A stretch of DNA of 64,000 nt, taken from positions 186,001-250,000 of the forward strand of contig OZ238992.1 of the NCBI GenBank assembly GCA_965183885.1, written 5' to 3'. The position numbers and the translations under genes were made by a program. The stretch is from UWMA-0277 sp965183885 (GTDB taxonomy: Bacteria > Bacteroidota > Bacteroidia > Flavobacteriales > BACL11). The notes under the pieces are model-generated. The model saw only the letters and a list, made by a program, of their open reading frames with translations, had not been told where the DNA came from and did not search any database. Below are positions 32,101 through 41,045 of this stretch, in pieces (positions within the stretch are counted from its first letter, which is position 1; each line of letters begins with the position of its first letter).

Positions 32101-33614
32101 TCTTCAGCAAAGTCATAGAACACAAACCCTTTATTTGCTAAGTTTAATAAATAATGCTGTACTTGCATAAGAGGAAATCCTATAAACTTTGCAAAGTCCT
32201 CTACATAAAACTTCTCTTCATTTTTTGCTTTAACATATCTATTTACCAACATTAGAGGATGTACAGCATCAACCCCTTGCATTGTTTCAAAACGAGATTT
32301 CAGGTACATATCTACCGACTCAAAGTTTACTGCTGATTCAGCTGTTCCAGGTAATGACCCAAAAGTAATCATCTCTCCATCAATACCCCATTCCAATAAC
32401 TCAAAGTCCATAGTTAAATTATGATACGTATTTAACATTGGTGCTCCTGACAAACCTTGCTTATCTCTATATAATTGTAATTTACGTTCACTATTAATAT
32501 ACTTAAACTGTAAATTAGAGTGATAGATAGAATCATTATCAAAGAATATCTTAATTCCTGATGATTTTGATGTTATCCTATCTGTTCCTATATTAAAGCG
32601 CTTAGCATTTGCAACAAAAACAGCTTTTCCACCTCGTTTAAAAATAATACGAGCTTCAGCATAATCTCCTCCATCAGCAATAAATTCTTTTCCTTGCATC
32701 TTATACCCTCCTTTATAATCTACATTTGGGAAAATCTCCTTAAGAGTAACATCCTTTCCATAAGATGTAAATTTTGGATATATTGCTTTTTGGCTTGCAG
32801 AAGCAACCTTATTTATAACTTGACCAATAATAGGTGTTGGAAAAATATATTTATTATAAAATGTTGAGGAGTCAGCAGTTAAAGTACTCTTCCTTGTATC
32901 AATCTTATAGTCAGAGATTATTGCATATACGCTATCCTTAGAAAAACCTTGGCTTTCCCAGTTAACTGTTCCTCCAATTCCTTCCCAAGAATTACTAAGA
33001 GGATAATAAATCCCCTTTGTACCATAAATATCAACTGAACCTCCATTAATACTACAACTTAAATCTAATGGCTGACTAAATACAACAATAGGCTCCATCT
33101 CAAATTTAAAATTATAGTTACTAGTATTTACCAACCAATTGGCTGCTTTACTAGACCTTAGTGCACTTTCGTTTAATAAGTTAGTTGAAAACCCACAAAA
33201 TAACCCTAACTTTTTAGTTGTAGACCCTTCTACTATCTCACTAACAACAGCTAACCATTCTGGCAACAATCGTTCTCCACTTAAATGCAAATTTACCTGA
33301 GTTAAAGCTCCTAAGAATTGATTAAAATGAGGTCGAGCTCGCATTCTTTTTTTCAACATCTTATCTGAGATAGCTATAATACTTTCTTTCTCAGAAGCAG
33401 TAAGCAAAGGTGCATTTTTACTAAATGCTTTATATGTTGCTTTTAATTCAGCATTTTCAGAGGCATTCATAAATGCATCTAACTCATTAATAAAATCAGG
33501 GAACTCCTTTGAAAACTCCTTTAACTTCCCACTTTTTTGAGCAAAAGATTGGGATAAAGTTAACCCCATTAATACTAAAAGTATTAAGCCTTTTTTAAAT
33601 GTAACATTTGCCAT
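29175..33614 (-). CDS. Very large exported protein of unknown function, 1479 aa
   Basis: Signal peptide at about 8-25 (GLILLVLMGLTLSQSFAQ), then a helical segment to about 130 and beyond it continuous beta-rich sequence with no low-complexity repeats and no T9SS tail. Recurring phrases such as GKGRLNLFGKKFEFHYDDFK, GKGNFEYLTAKASSDNIFFF and DLLMQPTGLTANGIMLLDKA suggest repeated beta modules like AsmA/OstA/LPS-transport-type or TamB-like sheets; this is impression only. It overlaps prmA by 31 nt and is followed by plsY, a placement compatible with an envelope role. No catalytic motif recognised. Confidence 0.8.
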   Translation of the reverse strand: MANVTFKKGLILLVLMGLTLSQSFAQKSGKLKEFSKEFPDFINELDAFMNASENAELKATYKAFSKNAPLLTASEKESIIAISDKMLKKRMRARPHFNQFLGALTQVNLHLSGERLLPEWLAVVSEIVEGSTTKKLGLFCGFSTNLLNESALRSSKAANWLVNTSNYNFKFEMEPIVVFSQPLDLSCSINGGSVDIYGTKGIYYPLSNSWEGIGGTVNWESQGFSKDSVYAIISDYKIDTRKSTLTADSSTFYNKYIFPTPIIGQVINKVASASQKAIYPKFTSYGKDVTLKEIFPNVDYKGGYKMQGKEFIADGGDYAEARIIFKRGGKAVFVANAKRFNIGTDRITSKSSGIKIFFDNDSIYHSNLQFKYINSERKLQLYRDKQGLSGAPMLNTYHNLTMDFELLEWGIDGEMITFGSLPGTAESAVNFESVDMYLKSRFETMQGVDAVHPLMLVNRYVKAKNEEKFYVEDFAKFIGFPLMQVQHYLLNLANKGFVFYDFAEERITVQPMLYNYINAASEIGDYDVISFNSKVGSSGSGIVVNAALNIESKDLMITGIPLIELSDKRAIHLIPSGGKLIVKKNRDFIFNGQIYAGKGRLNLFGKKFEFHYDDFKIDLNEIDSVQLSVPIIPIQKDMYGNEVLTKVKTVIEAVTGDLRIDDPSNKSGIKKDSFPEFPIFRSFEDSYAYYDKSSNYNGVYSRDNFSFHLQAFTIDSLDDYTGKGLAFPGSFQSGGIFPTFNDTLRLQDDYSLGFSRNTPPDGFAMYGGKAKYNNEISLSDKGLRGKGNFEYLTAKASSDNIFFFPDSTNLYTKTFAITEVASGIEFPEVSNTETYAHYSPYQDKLDVEGRGNDFDFYKGQASFTGDLLMQPTGLTANGIMLLDKAEVSSNLFAYNASWFGADTASLNVFDNAKKVAFKAKNLRTYIDLQMRQGIFHSNGSGSYVELPANQYICYIDQLNWDMDEELLALGDESAESRGSEFISIHPNQDSLNFVAKTADYSLKDYIINAKGVEDISVADAIIYPDSGIVTVAKKAVIQTLYGATILANDLTEYHSFTNAAVDIKSAINYTASGDYSYTDAMNNKQKIFFKEIRVGEDTITVARGDVETDKPFHINNKFEFKGSLNLFADRKNLIFDGYFMANHSCAVIEKEWVKFKSEINPKEVLISLGETLYNDEQDLVSTALVMSLDSTDIYSSFLSKKDRAIDLDILKAGTTLKYDSKQAAYIVGGADSISNYFMLYDKSCKTTGFGSADFGIDLGQIGLKTIGKINHDIKSKEKEFEGFFMLDFFFSKEAMDVMVKDVYSAPGDGVFEYDDLFAANLARTVGKEEADILMVDLEIKDEFVDFPQEMNHTLSFTKTKFKWDNKNKAYVAKGEVGLGNIYKNQLNGLLDAYIIIEKGRNTDVLTVYLQTEFYDEYYFNYKNGVMKAWSTNEDFNIAIREVSDGKRKSDGENGAPSYRYMLAKEEVTLRFLKEAKKKY

Positions 33615-34417
33615 TTGTTTTTATTTTTTGAACTCACTAATACTAAGCCTAGCTGTTCTGATTTTTCTAAAATTAAAGGTATGTCTTCTTTTAAGAAGCC
33701 ACTTAATAAGAGCTCTGATGTACCTTGCATTGCTCTTACATAATGCTCTATATCTTGTAAAATAATGTTTCTGTTGATATTTGCTAATACAATATCAAAC
33801 TGCTCACTTCCTATTTTATCAACCTCTCCCTGAACAAAAGTAATATTAGATACCTTATTAAGTTTTGCATTTTCAACAGCATTCTCATAAGCCCACTCAT
33901 CAATATCAATTCCTAAAAGAGATTTTGCACCTAATTTTGCTGCTAAAATTGCCAGCACTCCTGTTCCACTTCCCATATCTAACACCTTTTTATCTTTAAA
34001 ATTAATGCTAAACATTTCATTCATAACTAAAGAAGTTGTTTCATGATGACCTGTTCCAAAAGACATCTTTGGAGTAATAATAATCTCATATTGAACCTCT
34101 GGAAAAGCAGCATGAAAGTGAGCTCGGATTACACAATTATCATTTATCTGTACAGGTTCAAAATTACTTTCCCACTTAGTATTCCAATTTTCTTGTTCTA
34201 CTTTAGTAATCGTATAAGAGAGTGAAGTAAGTTCAGCTACTTCTGCTATTATAGCTACTACTGCTTCTTCATCTAATAAATGAGTTTGCACATAAGCTTT
34301 CACTCCAGATTCATCCTCAGCATAAGATTCGAAATCAATATCATTAAGCTTAGCCACTAATATATCAGCAAAAGGATCAATAGTATCTAATCGTATATCT
34401 AACTCAGTATATTCCAT
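33584..34417 (-). CDS. prmA: Ribosomal protein L11 methyltransferase
   Basis: SAM-dependent trimethylation of ribosomal protein L11. The 277-aa protein has an N-terminal L11-binding domain, MSFGTGHHETT (118-128), SAM motif I LDMGSGTGVLAI (146-157), GIDIDEWA (169-176) and the catalytic-loop motif NINRN (213-217). Its end overlaps the start of the large exported-protein gene, and its start overlaps the tpiA stop by 1 nt. Confidence 0.95.
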   Translation of the reverse strand: MEYTELDIRLDTIDPFADILVAKLNDIDFESYAEDESGVKAYVQTHLLDEEAVVAIIAEVAELTSLSYTITKVEQENWNTKWESNFEPVQINDNCVIRAHFHAAFPEVQYEIIITPKMSFGTGHHETTSLVMNEMFSINFKDKKVLDMGSGTGVLAILAAKLGAKSLLGIDIDEWAYENAVENAKLNKVSNITFVQGEVDKIGSEQFDIVLANINRNIILQDIEHYVRAMQGTSELLLSGFLKEDIPLILEKSEQLGLVLVSSKNKNKWQMLHLKKA

Positions 34418-35172
34418 TAAAATGATTGTGTTATTGCTATAAAATCAGCTGCTTTTAAAGATGCTCCTCCAATTAATCCTCCATCAATATCTTCTTGAGC
34501 AAAAAGCTCTTTTGCATTTGAAGGCTTGCAACTACCTCCATAAAGAATAGTTGTGTTTTCTGCTACTTCAGCACCATATTTATCCATTAATAAATTTCTT
34601 ATAAAAGCATGCATTTCTTGTGCCTGTTCTGTACTAGCTGTAACTCCTGTACCTATAGCCCAAATAGGTTCATAAGCAATAGTAACATTATCAAAATCTT
34701 GAGATGAAAGATAAAATAAACTCTCCGAAATTTGGGTTTTAATCCAATCGAAGTGCACTTCAGTATTTCTTTGTTCTAAACTTTCACCACAACAAAAAAC
34801 AACTTTTAAGTTATTTGAAAAAACTTGCCCAATCTTTGTTTTTAAATCAGTATTAGTTTCTCTAAAATTAGCTCTCCTTTCAGAATGTCCTAATATTACA
34901 TACTCTGCATTACAAGACGCTATCATACTTGCAGAAACCTCTCCAGTAAATGCCCCTTCTTTATTAGCACTACAATCTTGTGCTGCCACTGAAACCATTG
35001 AAGTATTAGCACACATCTTAGCTGCCTTATACAAATGCACAAATGATGGTGCAAATACAACTTCTATCATATTTTCAGGATTTACCCCTTCTAATACATC
35101 TTTTACTAATGCAACTCCTTCTGCTCTATCAAGATTCATTTTCCAGTTCCCAATAACTTTATTTTTTCTCAT
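34417..35172 (-). CDS. tpiA: Triosephosphate isomerase
   Basis: Glycolytic interconversion of dihydroxyacetone phosphate and glyceraldehyde-3-phosphate. The 251-aa protein has the full active site: Lys11 in GNWKMN, His96 in LGHSERR, Glu168 in AYEPIWAIGTG (flexible loop) and the phosphate-binding LYGGSCKPSNA near 210-220. It lies in the run permease-tpiA-prmA on the minus strand with tight spacing. Confidence 0.97.
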   Translation of the reverse strand: MRKNKVIGNWKMNLDRAEGVALVKDVLEGVNPENMIEVVFAPSFVHLYKAAKMCANTSMVSVAAQDCSANKEGAFTGEVSASMIASCNAEYVILGHSERRANFRETNTDLKTKIGQVFSNNLKVVFCCGESLEQRNTEVHFDWIKTQISESLFYLSSQDFDNVTIAYEPIWAIGTGVTASTEQAQEMHAFIRNLLMDKYGAEVAENTTILYGGSCKPSNAKELFAQEDIDGGLIGGASLKAADFIAITQSF

Positions 35173-35175
35173 ATT

Positions 35176-36249
35176 TTAAATTCTTATTCTAGGGTCAAGC
35201 CACCCATATATTAAATCAACTATTATATTTATTATCACAAAAATTGAGGCAATAAATAATACTGAACCCATAACTACTGGTAAATCCATCTTATTTAAGG
35301 CATCAACTATTTCTTTTCCTATTCCATTCCAAGCAAAAATATATTCTACAAAAACTGCCCCTGCTAAAAGAGAAGCAAACCAACCTGAAACTGCTGTTAC
35401 TACTGGGTTAAGCGCATTACGTAAAGCATGTTTAAATAATACCGTAAATTTACTTAGACCTTTTGCAGTAGCAGTACGCACATAGTCCATTGAAAGAACC
35501 TCTAACAAGGAATTACGACACAACTGAACAATAACAGAAAGTGGTCGTATTCCTAATGTAATTGCTGGCAAAATTAAATTCTTAATTTGCAAATAAGACC
35601 CCCTTCCATAATCGTCAACTTCAAACAAACTTCCTGTCATTGATAAACCTGTATACTTGTGTAAAACCAAACCAAAAAACCAAGCAATTATTATTGATGC
35701 AAAAAAAGAAGGTAATGACATACCAAGAACAGAAATAAAAAGTATTCCTTTATCTATTAACGTATCCTTAAATAATGCTGCAATTACTCCTAAGAACAAA
35801 CCTAACACCAAAGCAATACCTATTGATGACAATGCTAAAACAAAAGTATTTTTAAAGGTCTTTCCAATAATTGAAGTTACAGAAATCCCAGTTCGTACAA
35901 ATGATTCCCTTAAATAAGGAAACTTTATTACAACAGTATAATCAGTTAAAGAAAATAGTTTTAAATATTCATATTTCCCTTTTGATAAGGCTGTAAATGC
36001 AGATTTACTTTTATGATGCATAGAAATTGGAGACACATCATTTAAGTACAATAAATATTGAGCACCAACAGAACGATCAAACCCATATTTTTGCTTAATA
36101 ATTGCTAATTGATTTGCATCCTCACGCTTATCTAACATCATACGAGCAGGGTCTCCTGGTAAAATATTAAATAAAAAAAATACAAGTGTAAGCACTCCCC
36201 ATAAAACAAGGAGTCCGTACATGATTTTTTTTATAAAATAAGCAATCAA
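35176..36249 (-). CDS. Oligopeptide-type ABC transporter permease (DppB/OppB-like)
   Basis: A 357-aa inner-membrane permease. The N-terminal TM segment FFLFNILPGDPARMML is the OppB signature (GDP at about 32-34). A periplasmic insertion at about 60-120 (LNDVSPISMHHKSK) is typical of Bacteroidota members. The BPD_transp core has AKGLSKFTVLFKHALRNALNPVVT (EAA loop, about 262-285) and ends YGWLDPRIRI. No partner permease, solute-binding protein or ATPase gene adjoins; tpiA follows instead, so the rest of the transporter must be elsewhere. Confidence 0.9.
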   Translation of the reverse strand: MIAYFIKKIMYGLLVLWGVLTLVFFLFNILPGDPARMMLDKREDANQLAIIKQKYGFDRSVGAQYLLYLNDVSPISMHHKSKSAFTALSKGKYEYLKLFSLTDYTVVIKFPYLRESFVRTGISVTSIIGKTFKNTFVLALSSIGIALVLGLFLGVIAALFKDTLIDKGILFISVLGMSLPSFFASIIIAWFFGLVLHKYTGLSMTGSLFEVDDYGRGSYLQIKNLILPAITLGIRPLSVIVQLCRNSLLEVLSMDYVRTATAKGLSKFTVLFKHALRNALNPVVTAVSGWFASLLAGAVFVEYIFAWNGIGKEIVDALNKMDLPVVMGSVLFIASIFVIINIIVDLIYGWLDPRIRI

Positions 36250-36258
36250 AATAAGGTT

Positions 36259-37188
36259 TTATTGAAACAGCTTCTTAAACTCAGTTGCATCAAAAGCATT
36301 AACCCCTGTACCATCATAAAAACGAATTTGGTTTCCATTATCCAAATAAATTACAGCAGGGTTCTCATATTCATAACCTAATATTTCAAGATAAGAATTA
36401 ATCTCATCATCTTCATTATAAAAAGGCAATACTTGATGGGAATATTCTTTACCCGCAAAGGTGAAAAATTCAGGAATTTTATCTTCCTCTGAATCAGAGA
36501 AGATAATATGTACCTCAGGGAAAGAAACTATAGAATCTGAAAGTTCTCTTAATGATTTAGCAGCTTCCATACAGTGTTCACACCCTGCATCAAAAAAGCA
36601 AAGTATTTTCTTCCCATCATTCATATCCATATCTGAAACTACATATTCTGAAAATCCAGAAACTCTTTTGTTTTTCCCTACAGTTTGTACAGGTAAAAAA
36701 GCAAACATTAATAATAAAATTGACAAAAATTGTATGCTTAGTTTTGACACACTATTATCTTTATCTTCAGGAGTGTTTCTATATAAAAACCATAGCACCA
36801 CAATAGTAATAATATTTTTAATTAATGCTTGTAATGGAGACATAGGAATTAACTCACCAAAACAACCACAGTTTTCACTATCACCTAAAAATATAGAGTA
36901 AGAAAGATGTAAACTAAATACTATAAGCATAAGTATTGAAACAGGGATTACTAACTTCCTAAGATAGTTTTTTTGAAGAATTGCAAAAGCAATAAAAAAT
37001 TCAATTGCTATAATAAAACGAGAAAAATAAGGTGCTATCCCCTCACTAAATCCCATAGGAATTAATTGTCCTTCTTCAAATACTTTTGTAATACCATACA
37101 TTGGTGTAGGGTATAGTTTTGCAACTGCTGATAATAAAAATAAAGCTGATACTAAAACTTTAATTATCAATGGTAAATTCTTTTTCAT
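36259..37188 (-). CDS. MauE/DoxX-like membrane protein fused to a thioredoxin-fold domain
   Basis: A 309-aa protein with four N-terminal helices of the DoxX/MauE type (KVLVSALFLLSAVAKLYP at about 10-27) and a conserved redox-like NCGCFGE motif near 107-112. After another helix comes a thioredoxin-like domain with FFDAGCEHCMEAAKSL (CxxC at about 204-207) and a cis-Pro region YENPAVIYLDNG. The pairing suggests periplasmic dithiol/disulfide chemistry, with the membrane part passing electrons to the thioredoxin part. Neighbours give no substrate clue. Confidence 0.82.
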   Translation of the reverse strand: MKKNLPLIIKVLVSALFLLSAVAKLYPTPMYGITKVFEEGQLIPMGFSEGIAPYFSRFIIAIEFFIAFAILQKNYLRKLVIPVSILMLIVFSLHLSYSIFLGDSENCGCFGELIPMSPLQALIKNIITIVVLWFLYRNTPEDKDNSVSKLSIQFLSILLLMFAFLPVQTVGKNKRVSGFSEYVVSDMDMNDGKKILCFFDAGCEHCMEAAKSLRELSDSIVSFPEVHIIFSDSEEDKIPEFFTFAGKEYSHQVLPFYNEDDEINSYLEILGYEYENPAVIYLDNGNQIRFYDGTGVNAFDATEFKKLFQ

Positions 37189-37194
37189 AATAAT

Positions 37195-37734
37195 TTATTT
37201 TTCTAATTTAATTAACGCAAAAACAGCATAATTTAGCATATCCAAATAATTAGCATCTACACCCTCAGATATTAAAGTACTTCCTTGATTATCTTCAATT
37301 TGTTTTACCCTAAGTATTTTTTGCAAAATTAAGTCCGTTAATGAGCTTACTCTCATATCTCTCCAAGCTTCACCGTAATCATGATTTTTAGCAATCATTA
37401 ATTCCTTTGCTATATTAGCATGCTTACTAAAGATGTTCATAACCTTATTATAGTCCATTTCTTCTGCTTGTTCAGAAACTCCTAAGTCTAGTTGAATAAG
37501 CCCAATAATTGCATAATTTACGATCCCTATAAACTCATTACCTACTCCTTCATCTATCTTTTGTTCACCCTTCTGTTCTATTGAACGAATCCTTTGTGCT
37601 TTAATAAAAATTTGATCCGTTAAAGAGCTGATTCTCAGTATGCGCCAAGCACTTCCATAATCTTTCATTTTCTTAGCAAAAATGTCCTCACATTTTTTTA
37701 TTATTGAATCGTATTCAGCAATTGTCTGTTCCAT
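37195..37734 (-). CDS. DUF1599 protein with internal duplication
   Basis: A 179-aa protein made of two copies of the same unit, about 8-85 and 95-177. Each has a C-x(n)-K-DYG-AWR-(I/M)R-SSLTD-I--K--RV/IR-IE segment (MKDYGSAWRILRISSLTDQI and NHDYGEAWRDMRVSSLTDLI) and a VNYAI/LNYAV end. DUF1599 is also called nucleotide modification associated domain 1, and its function is unproven. It is divergent from folP with a 19-nt gap. Confidence 0.88.
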   Translation of the reverse strand: MEQTIAEYDSIIKKCEDIFAKKMKDYGSAWRILRISSLTDQIFIKAQRIRSIEQKGEQKIDEGVGNEFIGIVNYAIIGLIQLDLGVSEQAEEMDYNKVMNIFSKHANIAKELMIAKNHDYGEAWRDMRVSSLTDLILQKILRVKQIEDNQGSTLISEGVDANYLDMLNYAVFALIKLEK

Positions 37735-37753
37735 ATAATTTTAACCTTTAATA

Positions 37754-38620
37754 ATGCCGAAATATACATCATTTAGCTCCTCAAAATCCATAAAAGGAAA
37801 AATCAATTCAAGTATTTTTTCAACAAAAAACACAATCATAATGGGAATCTTAAATGTAACTAAAGATTCATTCTTTGATGGTGGACAATACTTAAATGAA
37901 AAAGCAATTATAGCAAAATGTAAAAAAATGCTAGATGAGGGAGCTCATATTATTGATATAGGAGCACAATCATCACGACCAGGAGCAAGTATAGTTACTG
38001 CACAAGATGAATTAAATAAACTTTTACCAGTTATAAAATTGTTAAAAAGTGAATTTCCTAAAATTATTATATCTATCGACACCTACTGGGCTGAAGTAGC
38101 AAAACAATGTATACAAGCAGGAGCTAATATTATTAATGATATTTCAGCTGGAGAAATGGATAAAGACATGTTTGATATAATTGCTAAATTGCAGGTTCCA
38201 TACATAATAATGCATATGAAAGGCACCCCAAAAAACATGCAGGACAACCCCACTTATAACAATGTAGTTTTAGAAATTATCTCCTATTTTCAAAAGAAAA
38301 TAGAAGAACTAAAAAAGAAAGGAATTAAACAAATAATTATTGATCCAGGCTTTGGTTTTGGGAAAACCCTAACACATAATTATCAATTATTAAATAAGCT
38401 GGAAGAGTTTAACTCCTTGAAAACGCCTATACTTATTGGTGCTTCAAGAAAATCAATGATTTATAAATTACTAGATAAAAGTCCACAAGAAGCACTAAAT
38501 GGAACTAGCGTTATAAATACTATAGCATTACTAAAAGGAGCTCATATTTTAAGAGTGCATGATGTAAAAGAAGCTGCTGAGTGCATTAAAATTACTACAT
38601 TCGCAGAAAAATCTAAATAA
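37754..38620 (+). CDS. folP: Dihydropteroate synthase
   Basis: Condenses p-aminobenzoate with hydroxymethyl-dihydropterin pyrophosphate in folate synthesis. The 288-aa TIM-barrel protein has MGILNVTKDSFFDGG (about 30-44), GAHIIDIGAQSSRPGA, SIDTYWAEVA, NDISAGEMD, IIDPGFGFGKT and GASRKSMIYKL. cdaA begins directly after the stop, a folP-cdaA pairing common in Bacteroidota. Confidence 0.96.
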   Translation: MPKYTSFSSSKSIKGKINSSIFSTKNTIIMGILNVTKDSFFDGGQYLNEKAIIAKCKKMLDEGAHIIDIGAQSSRPGASIVTAQDELNKLLPVIKLLKSEFPKIIISIDTYWAEVAKQCIQAGANIINDISAGEMDKDMFDIIAKLQVPYIIMHMKGTPKNMQDNPTYNNVVLEIISYFQKKIEELKKKGIKQIIIDPGFGFGKTLTHNYQLLNKLEEFNSLKTPILIGASRKSMIYKLLDKSPQEALNGTSVINTIALLKGAHILRVHDVKEAAECIKITTFAEKSK

Positions 38621-39406
38621 ATGGAATTCCTAGATATAGGCTTTATTGACATAATAGACATTGTGTTGGTTGCAGTACTAATTTATCAATTATATAAATT
38701 GGTAAGAGGTACTGTTGCAATAAATATTTTTATTGGTTTAGCAGCAATTTATTTAGTTTGGAAAGTTGTTGATGCGTTTCACTTTCAATTACTTAGCGAA
38801 ATATTAGGGCAGTTTATTGGAGTAGGTGTAATAATATTAGCTATCGTTTTTCAACAAGAATTAAGAAAGTTTTTAATGCTAATTGGGAAGGGAAAAGTTA
38901 TTAAAAACAAAGGTATCTTCAAATTTAACTTTAAAGTAGAACACGAAAACAAATTAAACACCTCAGCTATTGCAAAAGCTTGTGAAGATATGGCAAAAAC
39001 AAAAACTGGTGCCATCATGGTTATTACACAAATGGATGACTTAGCTGTATTTGCAGAGAGTGGTGTAGAGATGAATGCTGCTATATCAGTTCCTATGATA
39101 GAAAGCATCTTTTACAAAAATAGTCCATTACACGACGGAGCTGTGATTATCAGGAATAACCAAATTATTAGTGCAAGATGTGTACTCCCCGTAAGTAATA
39201 GTGATGATTTTCCTGGTCATTTAGGAATGCGACATAGAGCAGCAGTAGGGATCACTGAAGAATCAGATGCCGTAACTGTTATTGTATCGGAAGAAAGTGG
39301 AGGTATATCTTATGCAAAAGATGGAGAACTTTTTACTAAACGCAACAGTCAACAATTAGAACAGTTCCTAAACAGGGTATTTACAAAAACTACTCCACAA
39401 CAATAA
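38621..39406 (+). CDS. cdaA: Diadenylate cyclase CdaA (c-di-AMP synthase)
   Basis: Membrane-bound c-di-AMP synthase controlling osmolyte and cell-wall balance. The 261-aa protein has three N-terminal helices (about 8-80) followed by the DAC domain with catalytic DGA at 172-174 (SPLHDGAVIIR) and RHR at 204-206 (GMRHRAAVG), plus VSEESGGIS. No gap to folP. The last 17 nt overlap the convergent subtilase gene, so there is no terminator between them. Confidence 0.95.
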   Translation: MEFLDIGFIDIIDIVLVAVLIYQLYKLVRGTVAINIFIGLAAIYLVWKVVDAFHFQLLSEILGQFIGVGVIILAIVFQQELRKFLMLIGKGKVIKNKGIFKFNFKVEHENKLNTSAIAKACEDMAKTKTGAIMVITQMDDLAVFAESGVEMNAAISVPMIESIFYKNSPLHDGAVIIRNNQIISARCVLPVSNSDDFPGHLGMRHRAAVGITEESDAVTVIVSEESGGISYAKDGELFTKRNSQQLEQFLNRVFTKTTPQQ

Positions 39407-40931
39407 ATTTTTTAGAATACTGAATATTATTTGCAGTATAATTAAGAACATAAACTCCTGCTTTTTTAGGTTTTGGAATCATTAAAAAATTACTTGGAGC
39501 ATTTATATTATAAGACCCTTTGCTAACTAACCTACCGTCAATAGCATATATAATATAATCAACATTACTATAAACAGGTTTATCTACTCCAATTAGAAAT
39601 TCCTTTAAGAATAACTCATGTACCTTATAATAGTTCGGAATTCCATAACCAAATTGCTCATCAGGAATTAAATACCTGTCTGCCGATTTAACTACAGCAT
39701 CAATAATTTCAAGATTAGATTTTTTAGGGTTTGCTCCCCATAAACAGGCTAACATACCTGCTGTTACTGGAGATGAAAAAGAAGTTCCATTTCCTGCCAT
39801 TATTGAATCGCTTGTTGTTGCTACAATGGTATTTTTTCCTTGAGCCATAAGAGTTGGCTTTACCCTACCATCAGCAGTAGGGCCATAAGAACTAAAGCTT
39901 GCAAAATCTTCATTCTCATCAACGGCACCAACAGTAACAATATTATTTGCATCAGCAGGAGCTCCAATATAATGCCACGATGAACTTCCACTATTACCCG
40001 CTGAATTAACTACTAAAATCCCTTTTTCAGCAGCCATAGTTGCCCCTATTGTTACTGGAGCTGTATTTCCATCCATATCAGCATAAGTATGATTTTGGCT
40101 TGGGTTATCAAAAGTAGTATATCCCAATGAAGAATTAATAATATCAGCCCCTACACTATCAGCATACTCAGCTGCACACACCCAATAATATTCCTCAATC
40201 AAATTCTCAGAATATACATCCTCACTCCTTAATAAATAAAAATTTGCTTCTGGAGAGGTCCCAATCATTTCACCTGATTTATTCCCTCCCATAGTACTTA
40301 AAACCATCATCCCATGAGTATGATCATCATATACATTTACATTCCTATCTACAAAATCATATGTTCCTAATATTTGATTTTGAATTGCAGAAAATATTAA
40401 CAATTCATCAACCTTATAAAAACCAGCATCAATTACTGCAATAGTCATTCCTTTACCTTTAAAACCCTTAGCATGCATCTTATCACCACCCAACATTTGT
40501 AATTGATTATAAGCTATTCCATAATCAGCACTGTTAAAGCTACTACTCCATTTAACATCAACTGATTTATTATTCTGCCAACTTCCAAAATATATTATAG
40601 TATCAACAAAAGAAAAATCAACCTCATTAACAAGTAAACTATCAGTAGTACTTACTATTATTCCATTAAACCATTTTGATGTGTTTTTTAACTTAAATCC
40701 CAAGGCTACTAAACTATCAGCATACCATCTATTAACTGGAATATCAGTACTATCAAAACCTATAAAAAACTGATTTCGTTTAGCTATTGTTTTAGCAGAG
40801 AGATACTCCTCAGGAGCACTTAAACTATAATTAGTATTTGCTTTATCAGTAAAGGAAATAAAATATTTATGTGTACCACTTTGAGCTGAAACACACAAAG
40901 GAAACAAAAGTAAAAATAGGATTTTTTGCAT
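39390..40931 (-). CDS. Secreted subtilisin-family (S8) peptidase with T9SS tail
   Basis: A 513-aa protease starting MQKILFLLLFPLCVSAQ (signal peptide). It has an N-terminal propeptide-like region to about 150, then the catalytic triad: Asp in TIAVIDAGF, His in DDHTHGMMVLSTMGG, Ser in GNGTSFSSPVTAGML; oxyanion Asn in VNSAGNSG. The C-terminal about 75 residues form a T9SS-type sorting domain ending YSKKFIVVE. The frame is open to 41015, but the Met at 40931 starts the signal peptide. It is probably exported to the surface or medium. Confidence 0.92.
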   Translation of the reverse strand: MQKILFLLLFPLCVSAQSGTHKYFISFTDKANTNYSLSAPEEYLSAKTIAKRNQFFIGFDSTDIPVNRWYADSLVALGFKLKNTSKWFNGIIVSTTDSLLVNEVDFSFVDTIIYFGSWQNNKSVDVKWSSSFNSADYGIAYNQLQMLGGDKMHAKGFKGKGMTIAVIDAGFYKVDELLIFSAIQNQILGTYDFVDRNVNVYDDHTHGMMVLSTMGGNKSGEMIGTSPEANFYLLRSEDVYSENLIEEYYWVCAAEYADSVGADIINSSLGYTTFDNPSQNHTYADMDGNTAPVTIGATMAAEKGILVVNSAGNSGSSSWHYIGAPADANNIVTVGAVDENEDFASFSSYGPTADGRVKPTLMAQGKNTIVATTSDSIMAGNGTSFSSPVTAGMLACLWGANPKKSNLEIIDAVVKSADRYLIPDEQFGYGIPNYYKVHELFLKEFLIGVDKPVYSNVDYIIYAIDGRLVSKGSYNINAPSNFLMIPKPKKAGVYVLNYTANNIQYSKKFIVVE

Positions 40932-41045
40932 AGGGTAAAAGTAAGTATTTTTTCTCTCAAAAATTAAAGGCCTTTTCTTAACTAATTTATTTTTAGTATA
41001 TTTACGAATTAACAAGTTATACCCAGTAATATTAAATAATATATT

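Noticed and set aside
35176..36249. Complete peptide ABC transporter operon
   Set aside because: Only one permease is present; flanking genes are tpiA and a MauE/thioredoxin fusion.
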